Shown one piece after another: positions 52,401-64,000 of a stretch of 64,000 nt of DNA. The stretch covers positions 5,988,501 to 6,052,500 of the forward strand of contig NC_134028.1 in the NCBI RefSeq assembly GCF_964204645.1, in the 5' to 3' direction. Source of the stretch: Tubulanus polymorphus (taxonomy: Eukaryota > Nemertea > Palaeonemertea > Tubulaniformes > Tubulanidae). Each line of letters begins with the position of its first letter. Position 1 is the first letter of the stretch. The translations under genes and the position numbers were made by a program. Below the pieces are notes generated by a model. The model was not told the DNA's origin and did not search any database. It saw only the letters and a list, made by a program, of their open reading frames with translations.

Positions 52401-52638
52401 ACTACATTAGATCTTATACGTGGTAAACGGGTGCTGGGCATTGTTTTAAAATGGTTTTAGGTTATAAGGCTATACCCACAGTAATGTTCGCATTTTTGCA
52501 CACAACAACCCGATTTCTAGGTTCCGGTATTTGCAGCGCTATCCCGGGCAGTGTCAAACGATTTCGAGCATGTTAATTTTGTGCGAGTTTTTCGACGAGG
52601 ATTCATTCCGTCAAAAGTTTTTTTGTCTTATTACGTTT
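49435..52638. other. Non-coding DNA and probable BMP3-like 3' UTR
   Basis: Apart from the segment at 50413-50632 no gene is evident. The right part probably contains the 3' UTR of the BMP3-like gene; a minus-strand AATAAA lies near 51459. No recognisable mobile element was seen. Confidence 0.4.
50413..50632. other. Exon-like segment of unclear strand
   Basis: Minus strand: acceptor TTTGTTCCTTCGTAG, 49 open codons (50559-50413), donor GAC/GTAAGT, phase 0 and joinable to the 34-base exon at 49434. Plus strand: an open frame ends at 50632 with KITKFEEELWSYELYRLKY and a stop, resembling a terminal exon and purine-rich as coding strands usually are. Neither protein is recognised, and at most one is likely to be real. 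Confidence 0.35.
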
Positions 52639-54490
52639 TTATCTACAGGCACAGGACTGCACGCTCATTCCCGGGTAGTTTTTTAACACGACATTGTGAC
52701 TTTCGTCGAAGTAAAGAAGCGTTACTGACGTCATACTGTCAGGCACACAACATGGCGCTGGTACGTTCGCGTACATCCCAATGGCGTGAACAATGCTCTG
52801 TATCGTGGCGTGGTTTGTCGGTCGCATTCCCTAAAAAGATTATTCAAAATATAACATTATTCAGAGCGAACTAGATATTTCATCACCATCTTATTACTTC
52901 GATGATTAACTAACGATCTCTAAGTTATTTGAATATGCAGATGAGTTTAACAGTTTCAACAATGAAGGCGATTGTTTATGCTCACCTTAGTCAATGGAAA
53001 AGGACACGATCCTCCGCAGTAATGTGCCTCGAACGATTTCGGTGAGATAATCCATTCTCCCCAGCCGATGTCGGCAAAGTCCACCTGAAGTTTGCGCTTT
53101 GCGCACAATTGTTCATTTTGGTTATCTGGCCAGGCTTCATTTTTGCGCCGCCCGTGTGACCAAAAATTGGGCAACGTTTTGCTTTTGTGGTATCGGTTTT
53201 TGTTCTTTCGTCGGCTGTGTTTCCGATTACGGTTACGTCGTCGGTCGGTCTCGTACGAGTCGGGAAACGGGATGAGTTTCGAGTCTCCGCGATTTTTGTT
53301 TCGGTGTTTTCGATTTCGCGATCGTCTGCCTTGTAACATGCCCGGATGTGTAATCGGTATGCTGTAACCACGATGTCTCTGGCTGTATAGATCAACCGCC
53401 GGTACTTCGGGAATTTCGTTATCGATAATCGACCTTCGTTTTCGGCTGCGGCTCGCTTCACCTTTCGTCTTACTAGTTTCATCACGTGGTTCGTCTGCCA
53501 CGGGCGGCTCTTTTACCATGTAAGAATCTTCATAATCGAACTTCGCTTTTGTTTTCGTTTTCTTGAACGGGATCGGTTTACCAACCGGCCCTATCATGAT
53601 AAGATTCTTACCGGGTTCCTCTCCCGGTATGATCGACACGACCTCCTTGTCGATATCGCGGTTCTCATTTTTAGGCGGTAACTTCTTTTTGGTTTCTTTT
53701 TCTGTCTCCGTTTTGTCGGCTTTATGCGCTGTTTCAACGTTTTCGAAATCGCCCGGCGAAAACTCTCTATTTTCGTTATCCTCGTGTCCGACCATCGCTA
53801 ATTTCTTGTCATCTCGATTCACGGTGATTCTCACCACCCCTTTACCTTTACCGGGCGCTTCTATTTTACGATTCAGAATCGGGTCCAATAATTTCTCGTC
53901 GAAGAAAAAATGTCGTTGTTTCTTAGAGTTGCGACCTTGGCCTTTATGTTTAGGCGGGATCGTTTCGTTGTCGATAGTGGCCGACTCTTCGCTGCTGACG
54001 TCATCGCCGCCCGGGAAGCCGGTCTCGGCTAACTGTTTGTTCAATTCGATCAAATCTTTCGGTTTGAAATGCGGATCGATGTGGTCTATGGTGAGATTTT
54101 GCGTGTCGTTCGAATAGATAATCAAGAACGGTTTCGAATGATGGCGGATGAATTTCTTCAAGGGGATATCAACGTTCGGATTCCCGCCGCCGGAGCGGAA
54201 CATCAACCCGAACAGATGCTCTCGTCTGCGTGACTTGACGCGTAAACACGTCTGCAGGGCCCTCGTGACGTCATAGATTTGCCATCCGTACGTTTTCGAG
54301 CTGATAAATACGTCGCCCAAAGTGTTCAGGTTCACTTTGGAGACGTCGAACATGATCAGACTGATGTCGGAGCCCATACGACGAGTTTTCATCTGTTTCT
54401 TGTACAAGTGAATTTCGGCGCTGAACACTTTCTCGCTCGGTAGAACAGAGCTGAGGTTGAACAGGAATATCCGATGCCTATTGACCGTAC
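52639..54490 (-). CDS. BMP3-like: BMP3/GDF10-type TGF-beta ligand (5' exon missing)
   Basis: Two exons on the minus strand: 54490-52986 and 52830-52639 (stop). The first starts in phase with one base missing and so needs an upstream signal-peptide exon, not found in the window. Seen: prodomain beginning [20 protein letters not shown], a long hydrophilic basic region, a furin-type site SRSRKRRS (codons 53430-53458) and further basic clusters, then a mature cystine-knot domain with seven cysteines. Its words [37 protein letters not shown] and the end SCACR are diagnostic of the BMP3/GDF10 branch. These are secreted ligands that in vertebrates antagonise BMP/activin signalling. The intron after FPLTK splits the mature domain as I recall for vertebrate BMP3. 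The reading upstream of 54490 in the same frame is intronic. Confidence 0.92.
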
Positions 54491-55112
54491 CTGAAAAACA
54501 TAGATCAATATACGGCATTAGATCGATTATACACAGGGTCAAGAGATTGGAATTCAAAGTGAACTGAAAAAAAACGCAGCGCCAATTGAATATGTCGAGT
54601 AAAAATCTTTTCCTGGCCCGAATTTGCCTGGATAGCTTTACTCCCTTCCATAAAAAAATGAAAAACGATAAACTTGAATTTCAATAGCTTTACGGGCGGC
54701 AAAACAAATTATAGTTTTATAGTTTACGCGACATTAACCACTATTAACAAACCGACCCTGCGGTGTGTATATATCAAAATATATGAAAGCAAGCTGGCAA
54801 ATTTCATCTCGTAACTCAAATCTGATCTGACGCTTTTTGTGGCAGGTTTGGCAAAAAATTCAATGTTCGCTTTGTGAGACTTTGAATATTGCATACGAAG
54901 TTTTTGATCTTGCGTTTTGATTGAATGATACCTATTACTTGGTATTTATTTTCCCAAGTCGAAGAATCACGGTTTAGTTCTTGTTAAACGCAGCGGAAGC
55001 ATAGTTGACAAGAGTTGCCCTCGCCAGTTTATTCATGGAATTTTTATTGCACAATTTCATTTACTGTTAAATAATCAAAACTAATTAATTTCTGTCATAA
55101 TTTCAAGAACCC

Positions 55113-55231
55113 TGGGCCTGGTTTTATAGACTGGTATTGCCTTTAACCCGGAGGCTTACTCAATTGATAATGAATCTAATTGAGTTAACCCCCGGGTTAA
55201 AGGTAATACCAGTCTATAAAACCGGCCCCAG
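55113..55231. mobile_element. Long hairpin (fold-back element)
   Basis: Arms of about 45 bases (TTTTATAGACTGGTATTGCC ... and its complement) are nearly perfect inverted repeats around about 15 bases, within GGGCCTGG/CCGGCCCC flanks. Non-coding. Confidence 0.75.
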
Positions 55232-55385
55232 GTGATTATCTGTTGCAGTGACCAAAAACCACGTCAATTTGAAAATAGATAAATTCATAAACAATTCATG
55301 ATATCAATATATCTCTTGACTTTGGGTATTTTCGATCGCATGTCCATACACTCGCTCGAAATATGAGCGTTAATAATCTTTCTAC

Positions 55386-55742
55386 CTAAAACCTAAATCG
55401 AAAAGATACCTTTGCGTCAACATCAGTGCACGAAAACAGCGTGTGACTGTTGTGAAAATTCGACGTAGCGAAATTTCCGTGAGACGGAAAAAAAGAAACA
55501 TCAGAAGTCAAACGCGTTCTGTAAATCAACAATCGACGGGCTTTTGAAGTGAGATGATTATTTTCTATCGCAGAAAGAACAGATTCCATTTCACTAGGAT
55601 TAGCCGGTTTTAGTTCGCTCGTTCTTTCTAACGGTATTAATGTTGCATTAATAATCATTATCGCTAATCCAAAATCTCTCGTTTCTATCCGGATTGAATT
55701 CGTAAAATGGTCGCCGTGATTGGATTTTCTGAACTTGTACAA
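55386..55742 (-). other. Unassigned open frame upstream of BMP3-like exons
   Basis: A 118-codon frame (no upstream ATG until an internal one) ends just past GCAAAG/GTATCT, a possible donor. Codon use looks plausible but the end phase does not match the next BMP3-like exon, and the protein is not recognised. Confidence 0.2.
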
Positions 55743-58700
55743 AGAGACGCCTTCGATTTCAAATAGATTCGGGAAATATTAAGTCGGATCATTATTACTG
55801 AAATATGACATCGATATGAATTAAAGATTCGTCACTCTTGGGTCTGTGAAATGGATTGGATAATGATAAGCTATTGCGGTAAATAAAATAGAAACCTATC
55901 AATTAAAAATGATAACATTTACGTAACAATATAAAATTAAAGAATCATGATCATCTTGATGATTACATCTTCATCTTTCTCATTTGCTTATTGTCAATAC
56001 CATCACTGTCGTTATCATCTTTTTGTAAATAATCTTTCTTAGGGCAATGGCACTCAACTACAGCCTCCTGGCTTGCCCATTGTCCTTTCTACTTCATACA
56101 GATTGCCGGATGCTTTATTCATAAAATTGTTAAATAGGAGATTGATAAAGAAATATTATTATTATAATTATTACAAACTGTTCGTTTATGAAGTAATGAA
56201 TGCTAGAGTCAGTAGGTTCATCAACGTTGTCCATTTACCATTAGCAGAAATATCATTACTAAAATACTGATACGTGATATTGCTCTTGATTTATGACATC
56301 GTTAGAATCCGCATAAAAATCCATTTAGTCTACTAGAACGATCGTTTCTGAACCGATGTTTCGAACCATGGGCCCTTAGACTCATTCTAGAGTCCATGTT
56401 AAAACTAAAATTCTGTAAACTCGACCGTCGATCACACAACTATAGCTGTACTTCGATTTCCGATTGCAAAATCAAACCCCCTGTTTCGCTCCCGGCAGGT
56501 GTGGTGGGTTTGTAAGGGACACTCAATCAAAAAAATCAAACGAAATTTACCAACCAAACAAATAACAGGGTCAATCCCTATTTTAAGATAAACAAAAACT
56601 AAACATTCATACGAATTATTTCATTACCGACGATTTCTAGTTTCAAGTGTTGCCAGTTTTCTTATTGCCATGACAGAATCTTCCCATCTTGAATGGACAA
56701 CTCAAAAGGTTTGGAAGAAAGGAATTTGTATTTTCATCAGACTAGAGGTCGTCAGAATCGAGAAGCTTTCAGGTTTTAGAATTTGTTTTATGAAACTGGG
56801 GCCTCAACGTAAGAAGTACCCATTCCACGAAATTCCACTTATATCAACCTTACGTTGATACACGTTTATAGTTCTGTACGCGCGGGTTCCTAACAGACCC
56901 CTATCGAAACAGATAAATACACGGGATTCTATAGATGAGCGTGAGATACTATAAACACCGAAAACAGACCACGATAGAAACTTAATCGAGCGTTATATAT
57001 TTAGTCATAGAATTTATGGCTTAAGGTTTTTCTTTCAGGCCCGACACACTGGTTGTCAGAAGGTCGCTAAAAGTGGCGCCATTTCGGCCGCATAATCCAG
57101 TTAGACGCTAGTGACAATAATGCGATTTTATGGTCAACAAAGTCGAGTGGCGACGAAACTTCTCTAAGATCGGAAACCACACGGCAATTAAATCAATGAA
57201 ACGGATTGAATGACGACGCTCTAGTAGTATATATCTAACCGACACCCAATAAACAAAATACTTTAAATGGAAATTACATTTCTTAAGTCGAAGAACTTTA
57301 AATTAGTTCCATTGAAATGTATTCGAAAACAAAGCGCAACGTAACAGACAACGGTTTAATTGTATAAGTGGAGGAGGCTGCTACTTGAAAATGAACACAT
57401 GAACAACCTTAACTACCATTGATTTTGAAATTTCAAATATTAACGGTTAAAAACTGATGGAGAAAGTTTTCGAAATTTGAAATGATTTAATCGATAATGC
57501 CTACGTAGTAAAGTTGTAGTACTACGCGTTTGAATAGGTCCTGTCGAAACTGGGAGATGCTTCATCAAATATGAATCTACATAATTGATCGTTTGTAAAG
57601 AAGATAATACGAATATATGCATGCATAATGGCCGCCAAACGCTCAGTGAAAACCGACCAGGCGCTCATCGTTCCGCGCGGCGCGGTTCGAATGCGTTTTT
57701 TTCGGAAGTGAGTCAAAAAGAATTACTATTTATCAAGAGCACTCAGTGGCGCCAGTCACAAAACTCAATCATCTATTTTTCATCGGAAACTCTATAAAAC
57801 CCTACAAGACCTATATTTTATACAACCACTTGAACCGCTCAGCCATCACACGGGCTTGTCTCCAGGATAACATGTTTACTTTACCTTTTCTGGCTTTTTA
57901 AAGACCAGTCTACCGATTGTACACAGAGCCATAATATCGGTTACACCGAATGACAATGGAAGCAGAAGTCACCGGATCAGAAAATAAAATGCATGTCGAT
58001 TCAATTTCATATCTGCTTTTCAATTCTACCAAAAAGGCTTTTCGTTGTTGTTGAAACGTTCTTTTTTCTAATGTATATAAACGTAATGTTTTCTCACGTG
58101 AATCTATATGTAGAGCGCTAATAAGTAAGAACCACAGGTGATGATTATAACCTTTATTGTCTGTCAGTTTCGGCGTTTTTCTAAATTCCAGCATCAGAGA
58201 AGCGAATTACTCATAATTATTATGACATTTTTGTTTCTCGCTGATGGAGTTTTGATAAACTCCAAAACTGTCAGACAACCAACGTTCTAATCATCAACTG
58301 TAGGCTTTTAGTTATTAACTCTGAAAACTGAGATTGATATCAGTACACCAGTCATGTAAAGAGCTATCGATTTAGTTCGCAAATTAGTTATAATGGAGGA
58401 AAAGCAAATAGTAAGAAATTAGAATATACCGTAAGAAAGAAAATCTTGATTAGAAAAATCTAATTCAATAGAATTTTGGTCTTTGTATGAAATAAGATTT
58501 TTTTTAATCGTGTGCGAAATATACGAAAGCAAAACGTGACGGTTGAACAGCGACGCTAACGTAATGTCCTATATTAGTTATGAAGAATTCAATCAGATGT
58601 GCAAGTGCAGTGCCAGGTGTCGTCTCTGCTGTTGATCATAACAAAAATCGTCTACTTCAATTAAATCATTAAGGTTGTCTTATCGAATTAACTGCATTTC

Positions 58701-61700
58701 GACTTCAAAACAGAATTGTTTACGCATATTTTCCGACCCGAAAGAATCACAGAATTCCGACGGTTTGCTCGCACGTGGTAGGTATGCCGATTCATATGTA
58801 TATATATTTACATCATTCCGTATGCATATTTTGGTAATAGCAGAAAACATAGAGTAAGAAGTAATTGATATAAGTGTTGACGTGTGTGTAATAAACACCC
58901 ATCGCCATATCAAGTACATTGATTTCTTGCGGAGAATGAAGATGAATTTTTCGCAACCTCCCTAAGCATAAAGGTGTGAGTGAGGTAGAGCATTCGACGA
59001 AAACAGTAAAATAACTGCGGTTTTTACCATAATTGAAAGGCGCCAATTCTCAGATCGGTTAGTTCATCGACATATCTAAACGATGTATAAGGATATTTTG
59101 ATGTTCGGAAATATCTTTACCGACAAACCCTTCCCAGATCCATAAATCGGTGTGCCCCGCGCGTAAATATTATGTGGTCATAACAAAATTACCACTCAGC
59201 GATTTTAAGAACCGCTTCCACGCAGTTGGCATCGAGGATAAAATGTGAAACGTTTCGAGGGGCTGTTGTAAGCAGCTTGCCTCAATTTATCACCGACATT
59301 ACACAATGAAGTGTCAAAAACCTATTACTGATGTGAAACGAGGTTTAAGTGAAATCTACTGACGCTGATGAATAGATGCTCTTTGTTGCAATTACGGTTC
59401 TGTTCGAAACGTTCTGGGATAATTGCCCCGTTAATTCCGAGCTAAACGTTTTAGTTCTTGTATCGCAGCGCCTGTCGGCCCGTTTACACTCTTACATAAA
59501 TGTTTGTTTAGCTAAACATCGCTTCCCAGCAGCGAGGTTTTACCGGCAAGACGGTTACTGAACGCCGGCTTCTTGCAGCGAGATTCAAAACCAATCTGTT
59601 TACACAGAGAGAAACTATATTTCTATATTTCTATATGATTTAGAACACGATGTTTTTAGGGAAATGTATTCATATTGTATAGAATTACGATTCCGGGCAC
59701 GGTTTTGGCCATTTTTGATAGTTTTGCCGAAAATATACATAGAAAACGATACAAAATTGACTTATATATGTTAAGTTCGTATCTGCTTCACGACGACAAT
59801 TCAAATTACCAAAAATACATCAAATCTATGAGCAAGAACTTATCACTGTTGGAATAGAATTATGACTATTTAGAAGTTTGAGCATCATTAGTGAATAAGC
59901 CGATTAAATGTTATCTCCGATAATCCGGATTATCTAGCAAATCCTGGTCGCTACTACGGCAACGATGTGTGTATATATCCAAATGAAAATTGTGAACTGC
60001 ACGAGTTTATTATTCACGGAGAAAGTTTGCAAATACATCACAACAGGTAAACAGCAAACTATGAACAACCGCGCAACCGACAAATGCACCTTCAAGTTGG
60101 CTTCTCATTTCATCGGTATCTGACATGTGTAAAATTCCTAGCATTCAAACAGTTCGACACGTTATAAATACATTATTTCAGTGCTCGGAGACGCGTTTAG
60201 TGTAAAACTATGAAAGAAATTGAAAAAGATGAGAAGAATTGAGAAAAATATTCAAAAAATGCTTTTCCGTATTGATCAAGAATGCTGGAATCTAGATTAA
60301 GCCAATTAACATCTTCCGATCAATGTTTACGGATCGTTTCCCCACCGGTATTAACAACGGAAGCAATGAAATCTGGTTTATGAAGTAATTAAACATTTTT
60401 TTGTTAAACGAAAAAAAAGATCTTCGAGAAAGTTTACGTTCTGCATTTTCTAGTTCTGGAGAGGTCAAGGCCACAATACTATGCACGTACGTGGTTATGC
60501 GCATTTTTATACTGGCTCCCATAATTTTCTCATAATCTGATAAAATCAAAGGAAAATATGAAGAGGCGACGACTGTGTTGATAAGAATGTAAAAAGCCAA
60601 TTCATTCACGTTGCAAGGAAAACACGAAACGAACCAATTTCCCTTAGACGCTTGTGGATCAGAGATGTATCATATACTTACTGCAATAGCTTGATATGAT
60701 CCGAATTTCATTATTACAAAATATACCATGCCAGGCGTTCCCAGTAAAAGTTCTATGTCTTAACTTGATATTCGCCTGTTTATTAGAAGCTTAATTCTTT
60801 AGAACTCTAGCGGATAAGGCAATCATTTTCTTCGGTAGATACGTACGTACGTAGCAGTGAATTTTGGTTTTGAAAATGTATGTATCTAAAGTGCCTGAGG
60901 ATGTCGGAAGATGATTGAATTCAGTGAATGATATGAAATACATGTTATCGAACTAATTTTGATTTAGATAGAATGGTTTAATCGAAAGCCGGGTTGCTTT
61001 CCCAAATAGCGTATGCATCTGTAAATATTAAACTTGGCGTAATATATAAGGACCATCGATATGAACGAGGAAAACAAACGCGGCGTGGATTGTAAGTGAT
61101 TGTATGTATCGAAAGAAAATCGGAAAAATCTTATCAACACGACGGGTTTTTGATAGCGTATGCGATATTCAGTTTAAGTGAAGGAGAATTCATATGCAGT
61201 TTGACTCAATTCAGCAGACGACCGCGCCATAACTTCTCAGAATAAATATGCGGAAGCCCATGGATTTAGCTAATTACCAGTTCTCGTATTTTTGTATCAA
61301 CATTCGTAAAATAACAACACGACGGGAGATTTTCTTGAATATTGCACTCGATGACGGCAGTCTATTTGTACTCTCGGTGATTTTTGTTCATAAACGAGGT
61401 TGGTGGACTCACAAAAAGTCCTAGCTGTATACAAAAGACAAACCGTCGGACCATCCCAGAAGAGTGAAATCTTTCACAATTTTACTATCAGAATGACTGG
61501 AAAAGTCAAACAATAATGAAAAAATTCTTGAAGTTTTAGTAAGACACCATGGAAGGTGGGAAAGAGTTAAGGAATAAAAGGAGTTTCGTGTCTCGCACTA
61601 TATGCAAAACGATTTATAGAAAAAACAACTTCTTATTTTCCATTGCTCATTCATACGCGGAGAATAGGACGTAAATTGTTCGGCGGGGTATCAGTTCACA

Positions 61701-64000
61701 AAACATCGTTTATAAAGCCGAGCCGAAGGAAGCTGCGTATAGAGGAAGGAAAGATGGAATAGTGGCAAAATACTAAACATATCGCCAGAGGGCAGGAAAT
61801 CAGAAAATAACTGCCTACAATCCGTGTTATTATTTCTCATACACAAGAGTAGCCCTTATCTCCATAAAATCGTCGACCACTTCACATCATTCATCGTCAG
61901 CTCGGAAATAAAGTTTACGATTTTAAGAGATTTCTATGAAATTGGCCGTCTTGACTTTTAGACAGATGTTTAGCATTAATACGGTGAATGTAAAGCGCTT
62001 TGTCCGCACATTGTTTGGCCTCTCGAACGCTAAAATGTGGGCCGGAACGCTCCATTACGGTACAAGCATTTCAGATCGGAAAATCAATTCATCTCGTTTA
62101 TGGACTTTTACGTGTGCGAATTATCTTAATGTGTTGTTGTTCTCGCGATATTTCAAAAATGAAGTACATCCCGGAACTACCCGGAAACGATTGAACTACC
62201 GGCGGCCATTGGATAGTCGGCTCCACTTCCGTTTTCTATATGAGACAGGAAGTCAGATCGTCTTTCGAGGAATGTTTTCGCTATAAATCGATAGAGAAAA
62301 TGGGAATGAGAATTGAAAGACAGAATTAGGGAATGGAAAGAGAGAACTTCTTCGGACTTTCGATCCAAAAGTTCTTTTCTAATGATTACCTATAGAGAAC
62401 TTGTAAATAATATTTCCTATATTTCATACGTATGTAACAGCGTCGGTTATACACATAAATGCTTTACTATATATTATGATAATAAAGATAATGGTTTATC
62501 GTTTAGGCCTGAACGTTTTTACTGAATGGTATCTCCCTACAATTTATATTACATAGAAATATATACAACTCTATACTCTTTAAAGTAGAGCAGGGATGCT
62601 TCTTAAAGGTTACCCCTCTATGTCAGTGTACATGTAGTAGACACAATAGGTAAGATTTTCACAAAAAGTCAAATTTTTGCGATATAAGGATATAGGATTT
62701 TGAAATCTGAATACCTGAAAGTATACCCAACAAACCATTGGTCATGAAGAATTTATTAGTTTGAATTCATTTTCGGTGATCCTTGGGCACTTTTGGGGCA
62801 AGCGTTTATCTTTGTAGTGATATTTTCAAATCTATTGGACTTTAAACATTATAGATATATACAAGACGTATGTCGAATGTATCTATGTTGATTATCGAAT
62901 GTGGTCGGTGGATAAGTATTCATTGTTTTATTTGTCGAGGGTATTTACTCATTACGGTTTCCAATAATTAGTCGCTGTCCGGCTCTCAGAGGAGTCGACG
63001 AAACAAAAGCTGTCAGGACTATTGATCATAATATTCACCATCTCGAGATGCCGACTGACATTCGAGCGTGATACGGGTACAGACACCAAGGATGATAAGA
63101 TGACGCTACTTAATATCGCTGCCTCGACGTCCGAGGATGTGGAAACTTGTTAATTATTCAAAACATGACACTTTTCAACCACCTGGCGTATTCCTCGACA
63201 GTTGTGGATTTTCGTGACTTACCACTACCCCTCGGCAAGCTATCGAGTGTTTAACCGGGTGCCGCACTCTGCGATCGCCGAAGTACTGCTGCCTTATTTT
63301 TAAATCGTTCCCTGTTTTTCGGAATCGGACGTGCAGAGATGACCAAATTGCATTCAATCGAATCGAAAAACAAATACGTAAAAAAAACACAGGCCTGTGC
63401 CGTTTGTTACCCCCGAACTCCCTAGAATGTATGTCCTTCAAAAAGTCAGTGTAAAAACATCGGGGCAAGATTTTACGAAATTTGGATACAATTTCTATGT
63501 TTTTTTCTTTAAGTAAAATGTAATCCATTCTCAAATTACCTGTAAAACATTATGTATATTCGAAATGCAACCTTTGTCCGCACTTTGGGAACTCACTTTC
63601 TAACTCATCGAAAAGCTAATCTTACAGACTTTCGTATTGGTTTTAACATTAATAAATCGAATTGTGATATTCTAATCTAATTCAAATTTCCATTTTGAAT
63701 TTGTTCTCGGGTCTATCTCCCGTTAGCAATGTTGATCATAATCGACTTGAACTTTGTATTATAATGTGGATTAAATTGACTATGTTCGACCTATGAATAT
63801 CGCTTCGCAATCAGATAATTATTAAACTAGTAAATATTTGTAGAAGGTTTATGTCGTTGAGACCCTTATCAGTTTTTATTTCCAAGTTTGTTTTAGTTCG
63901 AAGCGCGGCTAAATACTATCTCCGGACAAATATAGAACACGGGATTCTTTGTTTTAGGAAACCCTAAGTATTATTATAACCTTATTGTAGTATTTTGAGG

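Larger units (their letters stand above)
54491..64000. other. Probable BMP3-like intron and upstream DNA
   Basis: About 9.5 kb of AT-rich sequence without a recognisable gene, tRNA or long mobile element. It contains the hairpin at 55113 and GTTTCAT-type element ends near 56790. A conserved developmental ligand often has regulatory DNA here, but none can be named from sequence alone. Confidence 0.35.

Noticed and set aside
53563-54117. 184-codon plus-strand frame opposite the BMP3-like exon
   Set aside because: Antisense shadow; the minus frame has the conserved TGF-beta family sequence.
54491-54557. Extension of the BMP3-like frame as a signal peptide
   Set aside because: A clear acceptor lies at 54491-54492, so the upstream codons are intronic even though they look hydrophobic.

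Overview
The window is animal genomic DNA: AT-rich, with intron-split genes, GT-AG splice sites, AATAAA poly(A) signals, microsatellites and many short non-autonomous transposons. The gene set (PIDD-like death-domain protein, RPS14, ZSWIM8, ALYREF, a four-TM claudin-like protein, hydroxylysine kinase, BMP3/GDF10) points to an invertebrate bilaterian. A marine lophotrochozoan such as a mollusc is my best guess, but this is inference. No species call can be made without a database search.

Layout, left to right. 1-6514 has no convincing gene; it holds a 31-bp tandem repeat and decayed transposons. 6515-11440 (minus) is a six-exon gene for a PIDD1-type protein of about 1112 residues with LRRs, two ZU5 domains each ending in an HFS self-cleavage motif, a UPA-like region and, unusually, two death domains separated by a basic linker. 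13129-15067 (minus) is ribosomal protein S14. 15773-30822 (plus) is a complete 22-exon ZSWIM8 gene (about 1866 residues), head to head with RPS14. 30823-38165 is AT/U-rich and probably the ZSWIM8 3' UTR, at least in part. It meets the ALYREF gene (39276-41950, minus, six exons including a 15-base last exon) tail to tail. 43701-45590 (plus) is a claudin/PMP22-superfamily protein, convergent with hydroxylysine kinase (46046-48997, minus, five exons). 49021-52638 is mostly non-coding, with one ambiguous exon-like segment. 52639-54490 (minus) carries the last two coding exons of a BMP3/GDF10 ligand; its signal-peptide exon was not found. 54491-64000 is probably its intron and upstream DNA.

I built the exon models by hand from splice consensus, reading frame and recalled family similarity. 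In all five genes that appear complete besides RPS14 (PIDD-like, ZSWIM8, ALYREF, claudin-like, HYKK), and in RPS14 too, the summed coding length is a multiple of three and intron phases match. The genes do not form one pathway; they are a normal mixed animal neighbourhood. The most unusual items are the tandem-death-domain PIDD-like protein, two segments with a hammerhead-ribozyme-like core, several inverted-repeat element families inside introns, and the segment at 50413-50632 that reads as an exon on both strands.
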